Notes: generated by a model from the sequence alone, not told the origin. Numbered from the stretch's first letter, positions 1 to 9,264 are shown. The stretch: DNA of 64,000 bases from Rhodobacteraceae bacterium D3-12 (GCA_025916135.1 CP104793.1:496001-560000), one strand, 5' to 3'. Translations and numbers: made by a program.

Positions 1-129
1 GAGAACGTGACCGTGGAGGGATTTGATCTGGTGTTTCGCACATGGGGCGACACCAAAGTGGCCCGCATGCGGATTGGTTGGATGGCGATTGGCGCGGCCA
101 AGGGTGAGGACGACTGGGAGCTTTATTGA
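1..129 (+). CDS. H-type lectin domain protein, C-terminal end only
   Basis: The first 42 codons are an open frame that runs in from the left edge and stops with TGA at 127-129. The peptide contains the run FRTWGDTKVARMRIGWMAIG and ends DDWELY. This resembles the last strands of the H-type lectin fold, which has a Trp-Gly-Asp-(Thr)-x-Val-Ala-Arg strand followed by a strand ending in a Trp-x-Ala-Ile-Gly motif. Such domains bind carbohydrate and are found as stand-alone or fused modules. The start and any N-terminal domains lie outside the window. It converges on prs. The family call rests on one short motif and is therefore moderate. Confidence 0.6.
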   Translation, partial: ENVTVEGFDLVFRTWGDTKVARMRIGWMAIGAAKGEDDWELY

Positions 130-140
130 GCGGGGTGCCT

Positions 141-251
141 TGGGGGCCAGCCCTCAAACCCCCGGGATATTTCCGGTCAGATGAAACCCAGAGCGGCGCG
201 CCCCTTCTTCTGTTGGGAAAATACCTCGGGGGTGTGGGGGCTGGCCCCCAC
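141..251. repeat. GC-rich inverted repeat, copy 1 (convergent junction)
   Basis: The left arm (141-185) contains a GGGGCCAGCCC block and CCCCCGGGATATTT, ending TCAGATGAA. The right arm (205-251) is its imperfect reverse complement: TTCTTCTGTTGGGAAAATACC, a G run, then the perfect small palindrome GTGGGGGCTGGCCCCCAC. It lies between the lectin gene (plus) and prs (minus), both of which end toward it. Copy 3 (13077-13168) shares almost the whole right arm. It is inferred to be a bidirectional terminator or REP-like element. Confidence 0.75.
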
Positions 252-300
252 TTGCAGCGGTTCAAATACACCCTGTCTCGGGCATAGGAAGGCGGTCGCT

Positions 301-1311
301 TCAGAACAGGCCTTCGTAGATCGGTTCGAGCATGTCGGTGTCGAACAGCGAGGAGACCGAGGTGCCGTTCCAGATGTTCAGGATCGCTTGAGCGAACATC
401 GGGGCGGTGGGCACGATGCGGATGTTTTTGGCCGCGAGAGTGGCCTCGCTTGGGGCGATGGAATCGGTGATGACCAGTGATTTCATCACCGATTTGGTCA
501 CGCGGTCGACCGCAGGGCCGGAGAGCACGCCGTGGGTGATATAGGCGTGCACCTCTTTGGCGCCGTTTTGCATGATTACTTCGGCGGCTTTGCAGAGCGT
601 GCCAGCGGTGTCGCAGATGTCATCGACAATGATGCAGCGTTTGCCTTCGACGTTGCCGATCACTGTCATTTCAGCGATTTCGCCGGCTTTTTCGCGACGT
701 TTGTCAACGATGGCGAGGGGGGCTTCGATCCGTTTGGCGAGTTCGCGCGCGCGGGCGACGCCGCCGACGTCGGGGGAGATCACCAGCACGTCGTCCATTT
801 TGCCTTTGAATTGCGTCAGGATGTCGAGGGCGAAGATCGGAGAGGCGTAGAGGTTGTCGACCGGAATGTCGAAGAAGCCCTGAATCTGGGCGGCGTGCAG
901 GTCCATGGTCAGAACCCGTTCGATACCGGATTCAACGATCATATTCGCCACCAGCTTGGCCGAGATCGGCGTGCGGGCCTTGGTGCGGCGGTCCTGTCGG
1001 GCGTAGCCGAAATAGGGGATCACAGCGGTTGTGCGACTGGCCGAGGAGCGGCGCAGCGCGTCGGCCATGATCAGCAGTTCCATCAGGTTGTCATTGGCGG
1101 GATTGGACGTGGATTGGATAATGAACATATCCTCGCCGCGGACGTTTTCGAAGACTTCGACAAAGATTTCGCCGTCGTTAAAGCGTTCGACGCGGGTGTC
1201 GACCAATTGGGTCGAAATACCGCGGTGCATCGACATGCGGCGGGCGATGCCCTTGGCGAGTGGCAGGTTGGCGTTGCCCGAAATCAGTTTCGGTTCAGTG
1301 GTGCTGGACAT
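301..1311 (-). CDS. prs: ribose-phosphate pyrophosphokinase (PRPP synthetase)
   Basis: Makes 5-phosphoribosyl-1-pyrophosphate from ribose 5-phosphate and ATP in the cytosol, the precursor for purines, pyrimidines, His, Trp and NAD. The 336-residue product has the class I signature elements. These are the ATP-binding segment [11 protein letters not shown] (about 99-109), the metal/ATP segment [12 protein letters not shown] (136-147), the flexible catalytic loop with KRREKAGE (204-211) and the PRPP/ribose-phosphate loop [10 protein letters not shown] (229-238). The length is slightly above the usual 310-320 because of a short N-terminal lead and a C-terminal extension, as in other alphaproteobacteria. 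It is monocistronic as far as visible. Its 3' end faces the inverted repeat at 141-251. Confidence 0.98.
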   Translation of the reverse strand: MSSTTEPKLISGNANLPLAKGIARRMSMHRGISTQLVDTRVERFNDGEIFVEVFENVRGEDMFIIQSTSNPANDNLMELLIMADALRRSSASRTTAVIPYFGYARQDRRTKARTPISAKLVANMIVESGIERVLTMDLHAAQIQGFFDIPVDNLYASPIFALDILTQFKGKMDDVLVISPDVGGVARARELAKRIEAPLAIVDKRREKAGEIAEMTVIGNVEGKRCIIVDDICDTAGTLCKAAEVIMQNGAKEVHAYITHGVLSGPAVDRVTKSVMKSLVITDSIAPSEATLAAKNIRIVPTAPMFAQAILNIWNGTSVSSLFDTDMLEPIYEGLF

Positions 1312-1439
1312 GATATGTTTGATCCCCGGGCTTTTCTGTCACCGATGGCATGACAGAATCATGACGTTGACACCGCTTAGCATCTCTCTAGTTTCAGGCA
1401 AAGTGCTGCTGCGACGAACCCCAATGAAGGACGGAAATT

Positions 1440-2045
1440 TTGCAACGTATTGATTACTATTTCTCCACGCTGAGCCCGTGGTGTTATTTCGCCGGGCTGC
1501 GGCTTGAGGAGATCGCGGGGCGGCACGGGTTGGGTGTTGTCTACAAGCCTCTGGACATCTCGACGCTGTTCACGCGCACGGGCGGGACGGCGGTGGCGGA
1601 CCGGCATCCGTCGCGCATGGAGTATCGCGCGCAGGAGTTGCAGCGCTGGACCAAGGCGACCGGGCTGGAGATGACCTTTCCCAAGCCGAGCTTCTGGCCG
1701 ACCAACCCGGCGCCGTCGTCCTATGCGATCATCGCGGCGCAGGCGGCCGGTGGTGGCGATCTGGGCGCGCTGTGCCACGGGTTGATGCGGGCCTGTTTTG
1801 CCGAGGAGAAGGACATTGCCGAGGACGAGGTGATCGGCGATTGCCTGAGTGCCGCCGGATTTGATCCGTCGCTGACGACGAGCGGGATGTTGAGCGGGGC
1901 CGAGACCTATGCGCGCAATCTGGAAGAGGCGGTGGAGGCCGGTGTGTTCGGCGCGCCGTTCTACATCTGTGATGATGGCGAGAAGTTCTGGGGGCAGGAC
2001 CGGCTTGACGCGCTGGAGGCGCATTTGAGCACGGTGGCCGGATAA
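1440..2045 (+). CDS. 2-hydroxychromene-2-carboxylate isomerase / DsbA-family protein
   Basis: The 201-residue protein has a kappa-class GST/DsbA-like thioredoxin fold. The N-terminal YYFSTLSPWCYFAG (6-18) places Ser12 where HCCA isomerases activate glutathione. The C-terminal VFGAPFYICDDGEKFWGQDR carries the cis-proline and the FWGQDRLD signature of the family. HCCA isomerase acts in naphthalene-type ring degradation, but many homologues sit outside such pathways, so the substrate here is unknown. The start is a TTG preceded by AAGGACGG at a good distance. An alpha/beta hydrolase begins one base after the stop, so the two are surely cotranscribed. Confidence 0.85.
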   Translation: MQRIDYYFSTLSPWCYFAGLRLEEIAGRHGLGVVYKPLDISTLFTRTGGTAVADRHPSRMEYRAQELQRWTKATGLEMTFPKPSFWPTNPAPSSYAIIAAQAAGGGDLGALCHGLMRACFAEEKDIAEDEVIGDCLSAAGFDPSLTTSGMLSGAETYARNLEEAVEAGVFGAPFYICDDGEKFWGQDRLDALEAHLSTVAG

Positions 2046-2046
2046 A

Positions 2047-2859
2047 ATGCCAAAGGATATACGCGGGGGGCACCCGACCTATTGGACCATCTTCGGGGAG
2101 GGGGCACGCAAGGTTTTGTTGATCCATTGCTCGCTCGCCCATACCGGGGCGTGGAACGGGGTGGCGGCGAAGCTGGAACAGCGGCTGTTGATGCATGCCT
2201 TTGATCTGCCGGGGCACGGGCGAAGTGACGATTGGAACGGCGACCGGGACATGCAGGAGATGAGCGTCGCCATGGCGGCGGAGGTGATCGGGCATGACGG
2301 GCCGATGGATGTGATCGGCCATTCCTTTGGCGCGACGGTGGCGTTGCGGTTGGCGATTGAGCATCCTGAGTTGGTGCGTTCGCTGGTTCTGATCGAGAAT
2401 GTGATGGTGGCGGCGGCGGTTGCGGATGATCCGTCGCTGGCCGAGGGGCTTGAAAGCAGCGAATATGCCGAGGCGGTGCGGGCCGGTGACAAGGTGAACG
2501 CGGCGCGCAGTTTCATGCGCGAATGGGGCGATGGCACGCCCTGGAACATGATGCCGAAGATGCAGCGTGAGTTTTTGGCGGACCGGATTCATTTGATCGC
2601 GGCAAATGCGCCGACGGTGCATGATGACGCGCCCGGATTTTTGCAGGACAAGCGGATTGAGGGCGTGACTGTGCCGGCTTTGTTGATCCGGGGAGAAGAC
2701 AGCACGCCGATGGTGGAGAAGATCCACGCAGCCATTGAGCGGCGTTTGCCGAATGCGCGCAGCGTTGCTGTTGCGGGGGCGGGGCATATGCTTCCTATTA
2801 CGCATTCAGACGAGGTTGCGGCGTTGATTGGTGCGTTTCTGGATGAGGTGCCGGAGTAG
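2047..2859 (+). CDS. alpha/beta hydrolase
   Basis: The 270-residue protein is an alpha/beta-hydrolase fold enzyme. It has the oxyanion segment LLIHCSLAH (25-32), FDLPGHGRSD (52-61), the nucleophile elbow GHSFG with Ser93, the acid-loop segment IRGEDSTPM, and a late catalytic His in GAGHMLPITH (about 247). The fold covers esterases, lactonases, dehalogenases and C-C hydrolases, so the substrate cannot be read from sequence. It starts one base after the upstream isomerase stop. The pairing of isomerase and hydrolase hints at a small ring-cleavage or detoxification unit, which is inference. Its end converges on the threonine aldolase gene across an inverted repeat. Confidence 0.9.
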   Translation: MPKDIRGGHPTYWTIFGEGARKVLLIHCSLAHTGAWNGVAAKLEQRLLMHAFDLPGHGRSDDWNGDRDMQEMSVAMAAEVIGHDGPMDVIGHSFGATVALRLAIEHPELVRSLVLIENVMVAAAVADDPSLAEGLESSEYAEAVRAGDKVNAARSFMREWGDGTPWNMMPKMQREFLADRIHLIAANAPTVHDDAPGFLQDKRIEGVTVPALLIRGEDSTPMVEKIHAAIERRLPNARSVAVAGAGHMLPITHSDEVAALIGAFLDEVPE

Positions 2860-2920
2860 CGGGGCGGATGCGGGCTTTGCTCTCGGCTAAGGGAGGCGGG
2901 GGTAGGGCCCCGCGCCGCCG

Positions 2921-3010
2921 TGATAATGCGGGGCCAGCCCCCCCGCCACCGTTTAGAAAGCGGGGGGCCAGCCCCCCGCGCCCCCCGGGATATTTTCAGT
3001 CAGATGAATT
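2921..3010. repeat. GC-rich inverted repeat, copy 2 (convergent junction)
   Basis: Two GGGGCCAGCCCCCC blocks (about 2930 and 2963) are followed by CCCCCCGGGATATTTTCAG and TCAGATGAA, matching the left arm of copy 1. The right TTCTTCTG arm is absent, so this is a partial or rearranged copy. It lies between the alpha/beta hydrolase (plus, ends 2859) and threonine aldolase (minus, ends 3075). Confidence 0.7.
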
Positions 3011-3074
3011 GGTGTGGCCGGGTGGTTGGCTGGCTGGAGGCTGGGGGAGTGTTGCCTGCTGGTTTGGGCGTGGG

Positions 3075-4120
3075 TTAGCCGCGTGCGAGGGCGATGAATT
3101 GGTCGATGCGCGCGTCGGTGACGGACCAGTCGGTGACGAGGCGGCAGGGCAGGGGTTCGTCGGGGTCGCCCGTTTCACGATCGCCTGCGAGCAGGTAATA
3201 GACCGCGCCGCCCGCGTGCAGGCGTTGGTGCATGGCGCGGGGCAGCTGGGCGAAGATGATGTTGGCTTGCGGCTCGAAGTCAAAGCGCACGCCGGGCAGG
3301 TCGCGCAGGCCCGTGGCGAGGCGTGCGCAGGCGGCGTTGGCGCGTTGTGCGGTGTCGAGCCAGAGGTCGTCCTTGAGATAGCCAGCCATTTGCGCCGAGA
3401 GGTAGCGATGTTTGGAGAACAGGTGCCCGCCGCGTTTGCGGCGCAGTTCGAATTCCCAAGCGTGGGATGGGTCAAAGAACAGCACCGCCTCGACGCCGAT
3501 GCAGCCATTTTTGGTGCCGCCAAAGGAGACCGCGTCGATCCCGAGTTTCCAAGTCATTTCAGCCGGAGTGCAGCCGAGCGCCGTGCAGGCGTTGGCAAAG
3601 CGCGCGCCGTCAAGGTGGCTTTTGAGGCCGAATTCATGCGCGGTGGCGGTGAGGGCGGAGAGTTCATCGAGGGTGTAGACCTGACCGCGTTCGGTGACTT
3701 GGGTGATCGAGACGGGGCCGCGTTGCGGGCCGTGCACGCCGCGGGTTTCCTCGGACTGGATGGTGGTGCGCAGGGCGTCGGCGGTCATTTTGTCATCATT
3801 GCCCACAAGCGTGAGTTTGGCACCGCCAGTGTAGAATTCGGGGGCGTTGCATTCATCTTCGTGGATGTGGGCCGTGGGCGAGCAAAAGATCGTGTCCCAA
3901 GGCTGTGCTAGGGTGGCCAGCGCAAGTGAGTTGGCGGCGGTGCCGGTGGCCGCAAGGTAGATCGCGGCGTCAGGCGCTCGAACAGGTCACGCAGGCGGGT
4001 GCGGACATCATCCATGATCGGGTCGGCACCATAGCCCATGGCATAGCCGTCGTTGGCGTTTGTGAGCGCGTCGAGGACCTGTGGGTGGGCGGGGCCCGCG
4101 TTGTCGGAGGCAAAATGCAT
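3075..4120 (-). pseudogene. ltaE: low-specificity L-threonine aldolase, single-base frameshift
   Basis: A PLP enzyme that cleaves L-threonine/allo-threonine to glycine and acetaldehyde. The N-terminal part (MHFASDNAGPAHPQ..., from 4120) reads in frame to a Leu-Phe-Glu near 3980. The frame then breaks, and the rest (LAATGTAANS..., SHLDGARF, the PLP-lysine context SFGGTKNG, C-terminal ...DQFIALARG) continues in the next frame to the stop at 3075. Adding one base at the CGCTCG near 3977-3978 joins both parts into about 348 residues, the normal family length, with no other defect. It is either a very recent pseudogene or, more likely, a consensus error like the other indels in this window. Confidence 0.85.
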
Positions 4121-4174
4121 GGGGCTTGGCCTTTCTGGTGCTGGGTCTAGGACCGGGGAAAGCGGGGCCGCAGG

Positions 4175-4648
4175 TTAGAGCGGCTCTTCGATGATGTGGG
4201 CTTCCCAGTCGTCTTCATGGATTTCGATTTCAGACACGGTTTGCTGTTGCACCGATACTCCGGCGTCATGAACGGATTGCGCCGTGCCGGTCAGGAGCGG
4301 GTGCCAAGTGGGCAGGGCTTCGCCCGCCCAGAGGCGGCGGTAGGCACAGGTTTGCGGCAGCCAGTAGGCATGTTCGGCGATGGTTTTGGTGGTCAGCGAA
4401 ATACATTCTGGCACGAATTGCCGGCGGGTCTCGTATTTCGCACAGCGGCAGGTGGCGTCGTCGAACAAGCGGCAGGCAACGCGGGTGAGGGCGACCTCGC
4501 CGCTGTCTTCGTCCTCAAGCTTGTTAAGGCAGCATTTGCCGCAGCCGTCGCAGAGCGCCTCCCATTCGGCGTCAGAAAGCTTGGCCAGCGGGGTGGTTTC
4601 CCAGAAACGCCGAGCGAGGCCGTCGCGGTTGATCGGATCGTCGCTCAT
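4175..4648 (-). CDS. YcgN/YkgJ-type Cys-cluster protein (UPF0260)
   Basis: The 157-residue cytosolic protein has the zinc/iron-chelating motif CDGCGKCC (Cys33, 36, 39, 40) and further cysteines around CRCAKYE and PECISL, typical of the YcgN branch of the YkgJ family. The biochemical role is not established for the family. The chosen start (4648) overlaps the ribF stop as ATGA, so translation is probably coupled to ribF. The open frame continues upstream, but that extension lies entirely inside ribF and is not family-like. Confidence 0.9.
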   Translation of the reverse strand: MSDDPINRDGLARRFWETTPLAKLSDAEWEALCDGCGKCCLNKLEDEDSGEVALTRVACRLFDDATCRCAKYETRRQFVPECISLTTKTIAEHAYWLPQTCAYRRLWAGEALPTWHPLLTGTAQSVHDAGVSVQQQTVSEIEIHEDDWEAHIIEEPL

Positions 4649-5583
4649 AGCGCTGCGAGGATGGTGCGGGCGCGGTCGCAGTCGGCGTCCATCTGGGTGA
4701 TCAGCGCGTCGAGGCCATCGAATGTCTCTTCGGGGCGCAGGTAGTCGACCAGACCGATGGAAAGCGGCGTGCCGTAAAGATCGCCGGTGAAATCGAACAT
4801 GAAGGTTTCGAGGTTCGGCTTGTTTTCGCCAAACATTGGCCGGATGCCGACAGAGGCGGCACCATGGTAGCTGCCTTTGTGGGGGCCTTCGAGGACGTCG
4901 ACCAGCACAGCGTAGACGCCGAATTTGGGCGGGTGCAGCCCGTCGATGCTCATGTTTGCAGTGGGGTAGCCCAGCTCGCGGCCGCGTTGGTCGCCGCCGA
5001 TCACGGTGCTTTCGATGCGGTGCCAATGGCCAAGCATGGCGGCGGCGTCACGCGGGCGGCCATCGGTGAGCGCATTGCGGATCGCGGTTGAGGAGACCTC
5101 GCCCTGCGCTCCTTCGAGCAGGTTGGCGATGGTAACGCCGAAGCCGAGGTCTGCGCCGAAGGCCTGAAGGTCAGCCGCGGAGCCGGCGCGCCCTTTGCCA
5201 AAGCAGAAATCGGCGCCGACCACGACATGACGCAGGCCGAGCCCTTTGACGATGACATTGGCGGCGAAGTCTTCGGGGCTGAGGCCAGAGAGGGCGGCGT
5301 TGAAATTCAGCTCGTACAGCCGTTCAACCCCAAGTTTTTCAAGCCGGTGGGCGCGGGCCTTGGACCCCATCAGGCGGAACGGGGGGGCGTCGGGCGCAAA
5401 GAACTGGCGCGGGTGGGGTTCGAAGGTCATGATCCCGAGAGGCGCGTTGATTTTGGCGCCTTCACGGCGGGCGATGTCGATCACCGACTGATGGCCAAGA
5501 TGAACGCCATCGAAATTACCGATGGCGGCGGCGGCGCCCTTGTCGGCGTCGGAAACGAAGGTGTAATCGCGAATGATGCGCAT
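4645..5583 (-). CDS. ribF: bifunctional riboflavin kinase / FAD synthetase
   Basis: Phosphorylates riboflavin to FMN and adenylates FMN to FAD. The 312 residues split into an N-terminal nucleotidyltransferase with IGNFDGVHLGH (21-31, HxGH class) and GEVSSTAIR (161-169), and a C-terminal flavokinase domain with GRELGYPTANM (201-211, PTAN motif). Length and domain order match bacterial RibF. The stop overlaps the start of the YcgN-family gene (ATGA). Confidence 0.97.
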   Translation of the reverse strand: MRIIRDYTFVSDADKGAAAAIGNFDGVHLGHQSVIDIARREGAKINAPLGIMTFEPHPRQFFAPDAPPFRLMGSKARAHRLEKLGVERLYELNFNAALSGLSPEDFAANVIVKGLGLRHVVVGADFCFGKGRAGSAADLQAFGADLGFGVTIANLLEGAQGEVSSTAIRNALTDGRPRDAAAMLGHWHRIESTVIGGDQRGRELGYPTANMSIDGLHPPKFGVYAVLVDVLEGPHKGSYHGAASVGIRPMFGENKPNLETFMFDFTGDLYGTPLSIGLVDYLRPEETFDGLDALITQMDADCDRARTILAAL

Positions 5584-5698
5584 GGCGAAGGGTTAACCGC
5601 GCGGGCGGGCGGGTGCAAGCGGTGACGTCGTGTGGCAGGCTTTGATGGCGGTGTTGCAAGCGCGGTTGCGCGGGCGGGCGGCAGGGCCGCCGAGCAGG

Positions 5699-6142
5699 TC
5701 AGTCGAATTTGGCGGAAGGGGCCAGAACCGTGGCTTCGCCAACCAGCACCTTTTTGCCGTCGACCATGCAGCGGCAATCAAGTTGCACCCGGCGTTTGGC
5801 GTGTTCGATGCCGATCACTTCGACTTCGGCGAGGACCGTATCGCCGGGGCGCACGGGGGCGAGGAATTTGAGCGACTGGCCCATATAGATGGTGCCGTGG
5901 CCGGGGAGCTGTTCGCCGATGACGGCAGAGATCAGACCGGCGGTGAGCATGCCGTGGGCGATGCGCCCTTCAAAGATGGTGTCGCGGGCGTAGTCATCAT
6001 CAAGGTGCACCGGGTTATGATCGGTTGACACCTGCGCGAACATTTCGATGTCTTCGTCGGTGACAACTTTGCGCAGGTGGCGGACCATGCCCATCTCGAT
6101 TTCTTCGATTGTGATGGTTCCGCGCGGCAGGTTGTCCAACAT
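5699..6142 (-). CDS. MaoC-family hot-dog dehydratase
   Basis: The 147-residue single hot-dog protein has the (R)-enoyl hydratase signature DHNPVHLDDDYA followed by GRIAHGMLTAGL, with Asp and His as the catalytic pair. This places it among MaoC/PhaJ-like (R)-specific hydratases of acyl-CoA substrates. The start at 6142 was chosen because AGGAGGG (6147-6153, complement) sits four bases upstream. The longer frame starting at 6166 lacks a ribosome site. It stands alone between ribF and a HAD gene, so the pathway cannot be told from context. Confidence 0.9.
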   Translation of the reverse strand: MLDNLPRGTITIEEIEMGMVRHLRKVVTDEDIEMFAQVSTDHNPVHLDDDYARDTIFEGRIAHGMLTAGLISAVIGEQLPGHGTIYMGQSLKFLAPVRPGDTVLAEVEVIGIEHAKRRVQLDCRCMVDGKKVLVGEATVLAPSAKFD

Positions 6143-6245
6143 CTTGCCCTCCTGAGGCATTTGCAAAAGTAATATTCGGACGCATGGCGCGCCGAAGTTG
6201 GAACTTTATTACTTTGCAGGCGCAGAAAATCAAGCGCTATTTAGG

Positions 6246-7121
6246 TCAGCGCAATTGACCAATCGAAAACGGGGGAGAGAGCATTTCCTTTTCAAGATAA
6301 GCACTTAGCGCATCTGCGTCAGGTTGCTGTGTTGTTTGCGTAATCTCACGCGCCAGCCCGCCGGTGATATAGAGAGAATCAATGTCCTCGCCCATGGCGC
6401 CTTTGACGTCGGTGTGCAGGCCGTCCCCGATCGCCAGAATGCGGCTGTCGCCGGGCAGAGGGCCCAGTTCGGCCAGTCGGCGGCGGGCGAGATCATAGAT
6501 CGGCGGGTGGGGTTTGCCGAAATAGAGGCTTTCTCCGCCCATCTCGGTATAGAGTTTGGCGAGCGCCCCGGCGCACCATTCGCGCACCTCGCCCCGGTCG
6601 ACCACAATGTCGGGATTGGCGCAGAGCAGTTTCAGCCCCTTTTGTTTGGCATAGAGAAAGGCGGGGCGGTTCACGTCGGGGTCGGCCATCGGATCATCGG
6701 GGCCGCAACAGACGATGCCTTCGGCCTGATCCAGCGGGACGATTTCAATATTGACCGGGTTTTCGACAACGTGGATCGGTTCAAAGAAGCCTTCGTCACG
6801 CTCCCATTCGCCCATGAAGTGAACCTTTTGCCCGACGACGCCACGAAACATCGCAGAGCGGGCGCTGTCGCCGGAGCTGGCGATTGTGTCCCACGCGTCA
6901 TTGGGGACGCCGAAGATGTCGAGTTGATCAGCGACACCGGCGCGGGGTTTGGGCGAGTTGGTCACGAGCACCACTTTGCCCCCCGTGGCGCGGTAGGCCT
7001 GCAGCGCCTTGACCGCATCGGGCATCGCCGTGACCCCGTCATGCACACAGCCCCAGAGATCGACGAACATCGCGTCGTAATTTGCTGAAATCTCGGAAAG
7101 GCGTTCGATGATGCGGGTCAT
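6246..7121 (-). CDS. HAD-superfamily hydrolase, class IIA (TIGR01459-like)
   Basis: The 291-residue HAD phosphatase opens with FVDLWGCVHDG (19-29), has TNSPKP as motif II, the Lys in YFGKPHPPIY as motif III and AIGDGLHTDVKGA as motif IV. The C2-type cap lies between. The pattern DxWGxxHDG is typical of an alphaproteobacterial class IIA subfamily of unknown physiological substrate. The start at 7121 has GGAG at 7129-7132 on the coding strand. The upstream in-frame extension overlaps another gene and is not conserved in style. Confidence 0.88.
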   Translation of the reverse strand: MTRIIERLSEISANYDAMFVDLWGCVHDGVTAMPDAVKALQAYRATGGKVVLVTNSPKPRAGVADQLDIFGVPNDAWDTIASSGDSARSAMFRGVVGQKVHFMGEWERDEGFFEPIHVVENPVNIEIVPLDQAEGIVCCGPDDPMADPDVNRPAFLYAKQKGLKLLCANPDIVVDRGEVREWCAGALAKLYTEMGGESLYFGKPHPPIYDLARRRLAELGPLPGDSRILAIGDGLHTDVKGAMGEDIDSLYITGGLAREITQTTQQPDADALSAYLEKEMLSPPFSIGQLR

Positions 7122-7216
7122 GCCGGTGCTCCTTTTTGGTGTCAGTAAGGATATGGCAGGGGGTGTTAAGAAATGCCAGTGGGAACGTCCGATGCGGGTT
7201 TTTCCGCAGTGCAGCG

Positions 7217-7924
7217 TCAGAGTTGCGCGGCGAGGAGCGTGGCCCAAAGCGCATAGGCGGTTTCGCTGGGGTGGAAGCCGTCGGTGGCGACATAGGCCGG
7301 AGCATAGGGCAGATCGAGGGGGAGATGCGATGCGTTCGGATCGGTGGCGCAGAGCGTGGCGAGAGCGGCATCAAAGCGCGCGGCGCGCCGTCCGAGGGTC
7401 GCGCGCAGGGGGTGCGGCAGCAGGGGGAATTGCCCCATCGGGGGCAGGCCCGAGGCGATAATGCGGGTGACGCCGAAGCGGTCGCGCAGGGCGGCGTGCA
7501 GCGCACGGCGTTGTGCGAGCCAGCGCGACAGCGGCACAAGATGGGTCACATCATTGACGCCAAGCACAACAATGGCGGCGTCAAACGGTTGATCCGGCAG
7601 GGTTTTCAGGCGGGCGAGGGCGGAGGCCGAGGTTTCGCCGGTTTGGGCGTGGAGGGTCCACTGCAGGGCGAAACGGCGCGAAAGTTGGCCCGATAGTTGG
7701 CCCGCGAGGGCGGTGGATTGCTGCGTAGCTCCGACGCCAGCGGCGGAGCTGTCACCGAGGATCAGAAGGCGCAATGGAGGCTGGGTATTGGCGGGCTCAG
7801 GCGTGCCGCTGCGCGGGCCGGGCGGTTCGGGCAAGATCAGCGCCTTGCGGCGGACCTGTAGCGCCTGCGCCAGCAGCAGGGGCGACAGGACAACATTTGC
7901 AGCGATGTCAAAGGCGTGGATCAT
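7217..7924 (-). CDS. SGNH/GDSL-type esterase
   Basis: The 235-residue protein has the SGNH blocks LILGDSSAAG (Ser59 nucleophile in GDS), a Gly around QTGETSAS, VVLGVNDVTH (block III, GxND) and ATDGFHPSETAY (DxxH catalytic pair near the C-terminus). It begins with a hydrophobic stretch (about residues 9-22) after MIHAFDIA, which may be a signal anchor. The start at 7924 is preferred over the longer frame to 8017, whose first 31 residues look non-coding. The substrate (lipid, acyl or carbohydrate ester) is unknown. Confidence 0.88.
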   Translation of the reverse strand: MIHAFDIAANVVLSPLLLAQALQVRRKALILPEPPGPRSGTPEPANTQPPLRLLILGDSSAAGVGATQQSTALAGQLSGQLSRRFALQWTLHAQTGETSASALARLKTLPDQPFDAAIVVLGVNDVTHLVPLSRWLAQRRALHAALRDRFGVTRIIASGLPPMGQFPLLPHPLRATLGRRAARFDAALATLCATDPNASHLPLDLPYAPAYVATDGFHPSETAYALWATLLAAQL

Positions 7925-8035
7925 GCGGCTATGGTTGGCAGATGTGCGCGCGGGGTAAAGGGATGACGTGGGGGGAACGCCAAAGGGCGCGCCATTTGCG
8001 GCGCGCCCTTTGGTCAAAATGCGATGATCGCGGTC

Positions 8036-8956
8036 TTAAACGGCGAGGTTCGGGATGATCTGTTTCTTGCGGCTCATGACGCCGGGAAGCACGACCGTAT
8101 CGCCGGTGACATCTGCGTCAAAGCTCTTTTTAGCAAGGGTTTTCACGAGGTCGTTGGGCACTAGAAGGGTGGCCTCTTCGTTGAGGATATCGACCACGAA
8201 CAGCAGCACCTGATCGACGCCGTCTTCGGCGGCGACGGTGGTCATGGTGTCCATCAGGCTGGCCTTGCGATCAAGCACGATACCGGGGGCGGTGGTTTCA
8301 AGGACGGAGACGCGGAATTTGGTGCCGGCGACTTCGTATTCCTTGGAGTCCATGCGCAGGAGTTCGGCATCGGAAAAGGCGGAGACATCGGATTTGGCAG
8401 CGAACATTTCGGCGGCAAATTCAGGGATGGAAATGCCCAGATCGGCGGCCAGTTTTTCGGCCACGGCGCGGTCATGATCGGTGGTGGTGGGCGAGCGGAA
8501 TTCCAGCGTATCAGACAGGATACAGGTCAGCGCGGCGCCTTTGATGGCTTCGGGCATCTTGTTGTAATCATTGCCAATCATGTCGACCATGATGGTCGCG
8601 GTGCAGGCCAGCGGGCGGATCGTGATGTCGATCGGTCCGGCGGTTTCAAGGCCGCCGACCAGCTTGTGATGGTCGATGATTTCACGCACGTCCGCGCCGT
8701 TGATATTGGCGGGGAGTTCGGCCGGGTTGTTGGTGTCAACGACAACGCAGGCCTGCCCGTCGGCCACATCCGAGATGATCTCGGGTTTGGTGAGCGACCA
8801 GCGGGTGAGCATGAAGGCGGCTTCTGTGTTGGGCTCTCCGAGGAGGACGGGTTTGGCGTCTACTCCTTTGATTTCGTTGAGATACCAAGCCCAGATGATG
8901 GGCGAGCCGGTGCTGTCTGTGTCGGGGCTTTTATGGCCGAAAACGAGTGTGGTCAT
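8036..8956 (-). CDS. ppaC: manganese-dependent inorganic pyrophosphatase (family II)
   Basis: Hydrolyses pyrophosphate to phosphate in the cytosol. The 306-residue DHH-family protein has the metal ligands in FGHKSPDTDST (His8, Asp12, Asp14), Asp74 in VVDTNNPAE and the DHH motif in EIIDHHK (95-97). A substrate-binding SRKKQ near the C-terminus is typical of family II enzymes. The length is normal. Family II PPases in alphaproteobacteria are less common than family I enzymes. Confidence 0.97.
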   Translation of the reverse strand: MTTLVFGHKSPDTDSTGSPIIWAWYLNEIKGVDAKPVLLGEPNTEAAFMLTRWSLTKPEIISDVADGQACVVVDTNNPAELPANINGADVREIIDHHKLVGGLETAGPIDITIRPLACTATIMVDMIGNDYNKMPEAIKGAALTCILSDTLEFRSPTTTDHDRAVAEKLAADLGISIPEFAAEMFAAKSDVSAFSDAELLRMDSKEYEVAGTKFRVSVLETTAPGIVLDRKASLMDTMTTVAAEDGVDQVLLFVVDILNEEATLLVPNDLVKTLAKKSFDADVTGDTVVLPGVMSRKKQIIPNLAV

Positions 8957-9264
8957 AGCGGTGCGATCCTTCGCAAAGAGGGCGGTTTTGAGCGCCTTAT
9001 AAGGGCGCGGACCGCTCTTGTCACGCGGCTGATTAAGTGAAATTGCCGCGCTGCAGCGTGAGGCGGTGATCAGGCGGTGGTCGGCCGGTCTTCATCTGGC
9101 GTTAAGGTTAATGAACGCGGGCTTGGTGGCCGGTTTGGGGGGGGTGACATTCGGCTGACATCCGGCTGACTCCCGGCTGCCGGGGAAAGGTTAACGCCGG
9201 GAGGTCGGGAGGGGTTAACGCGGCGTGCGCTGTTGGGGGGAGGTTGAGGTGGCGCTTGGCTGCG
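8957..9264. other. intergenic region upstream of ppaC with phased short repeats
   Basis: No coding signal was found. A CGGCTGAC-type word occurs three times at an 11-base period (about 9152, 9163, 9174). Two GTTAAC palindromes lie at 9190-9195 and 9214-9219, and TTAAGGTTAA occurs near 9102-9111. The region holds the ppaC promoter by position, but no convincing -35/-10 pair was assigned. Confidence 0.4.

Noticed and set aside
9100-9111. CtrA-type site in TTAAGGTTAA
   Set aside because: CtrA sites need about seven bases between the TTAA halves. Here only two separate them.
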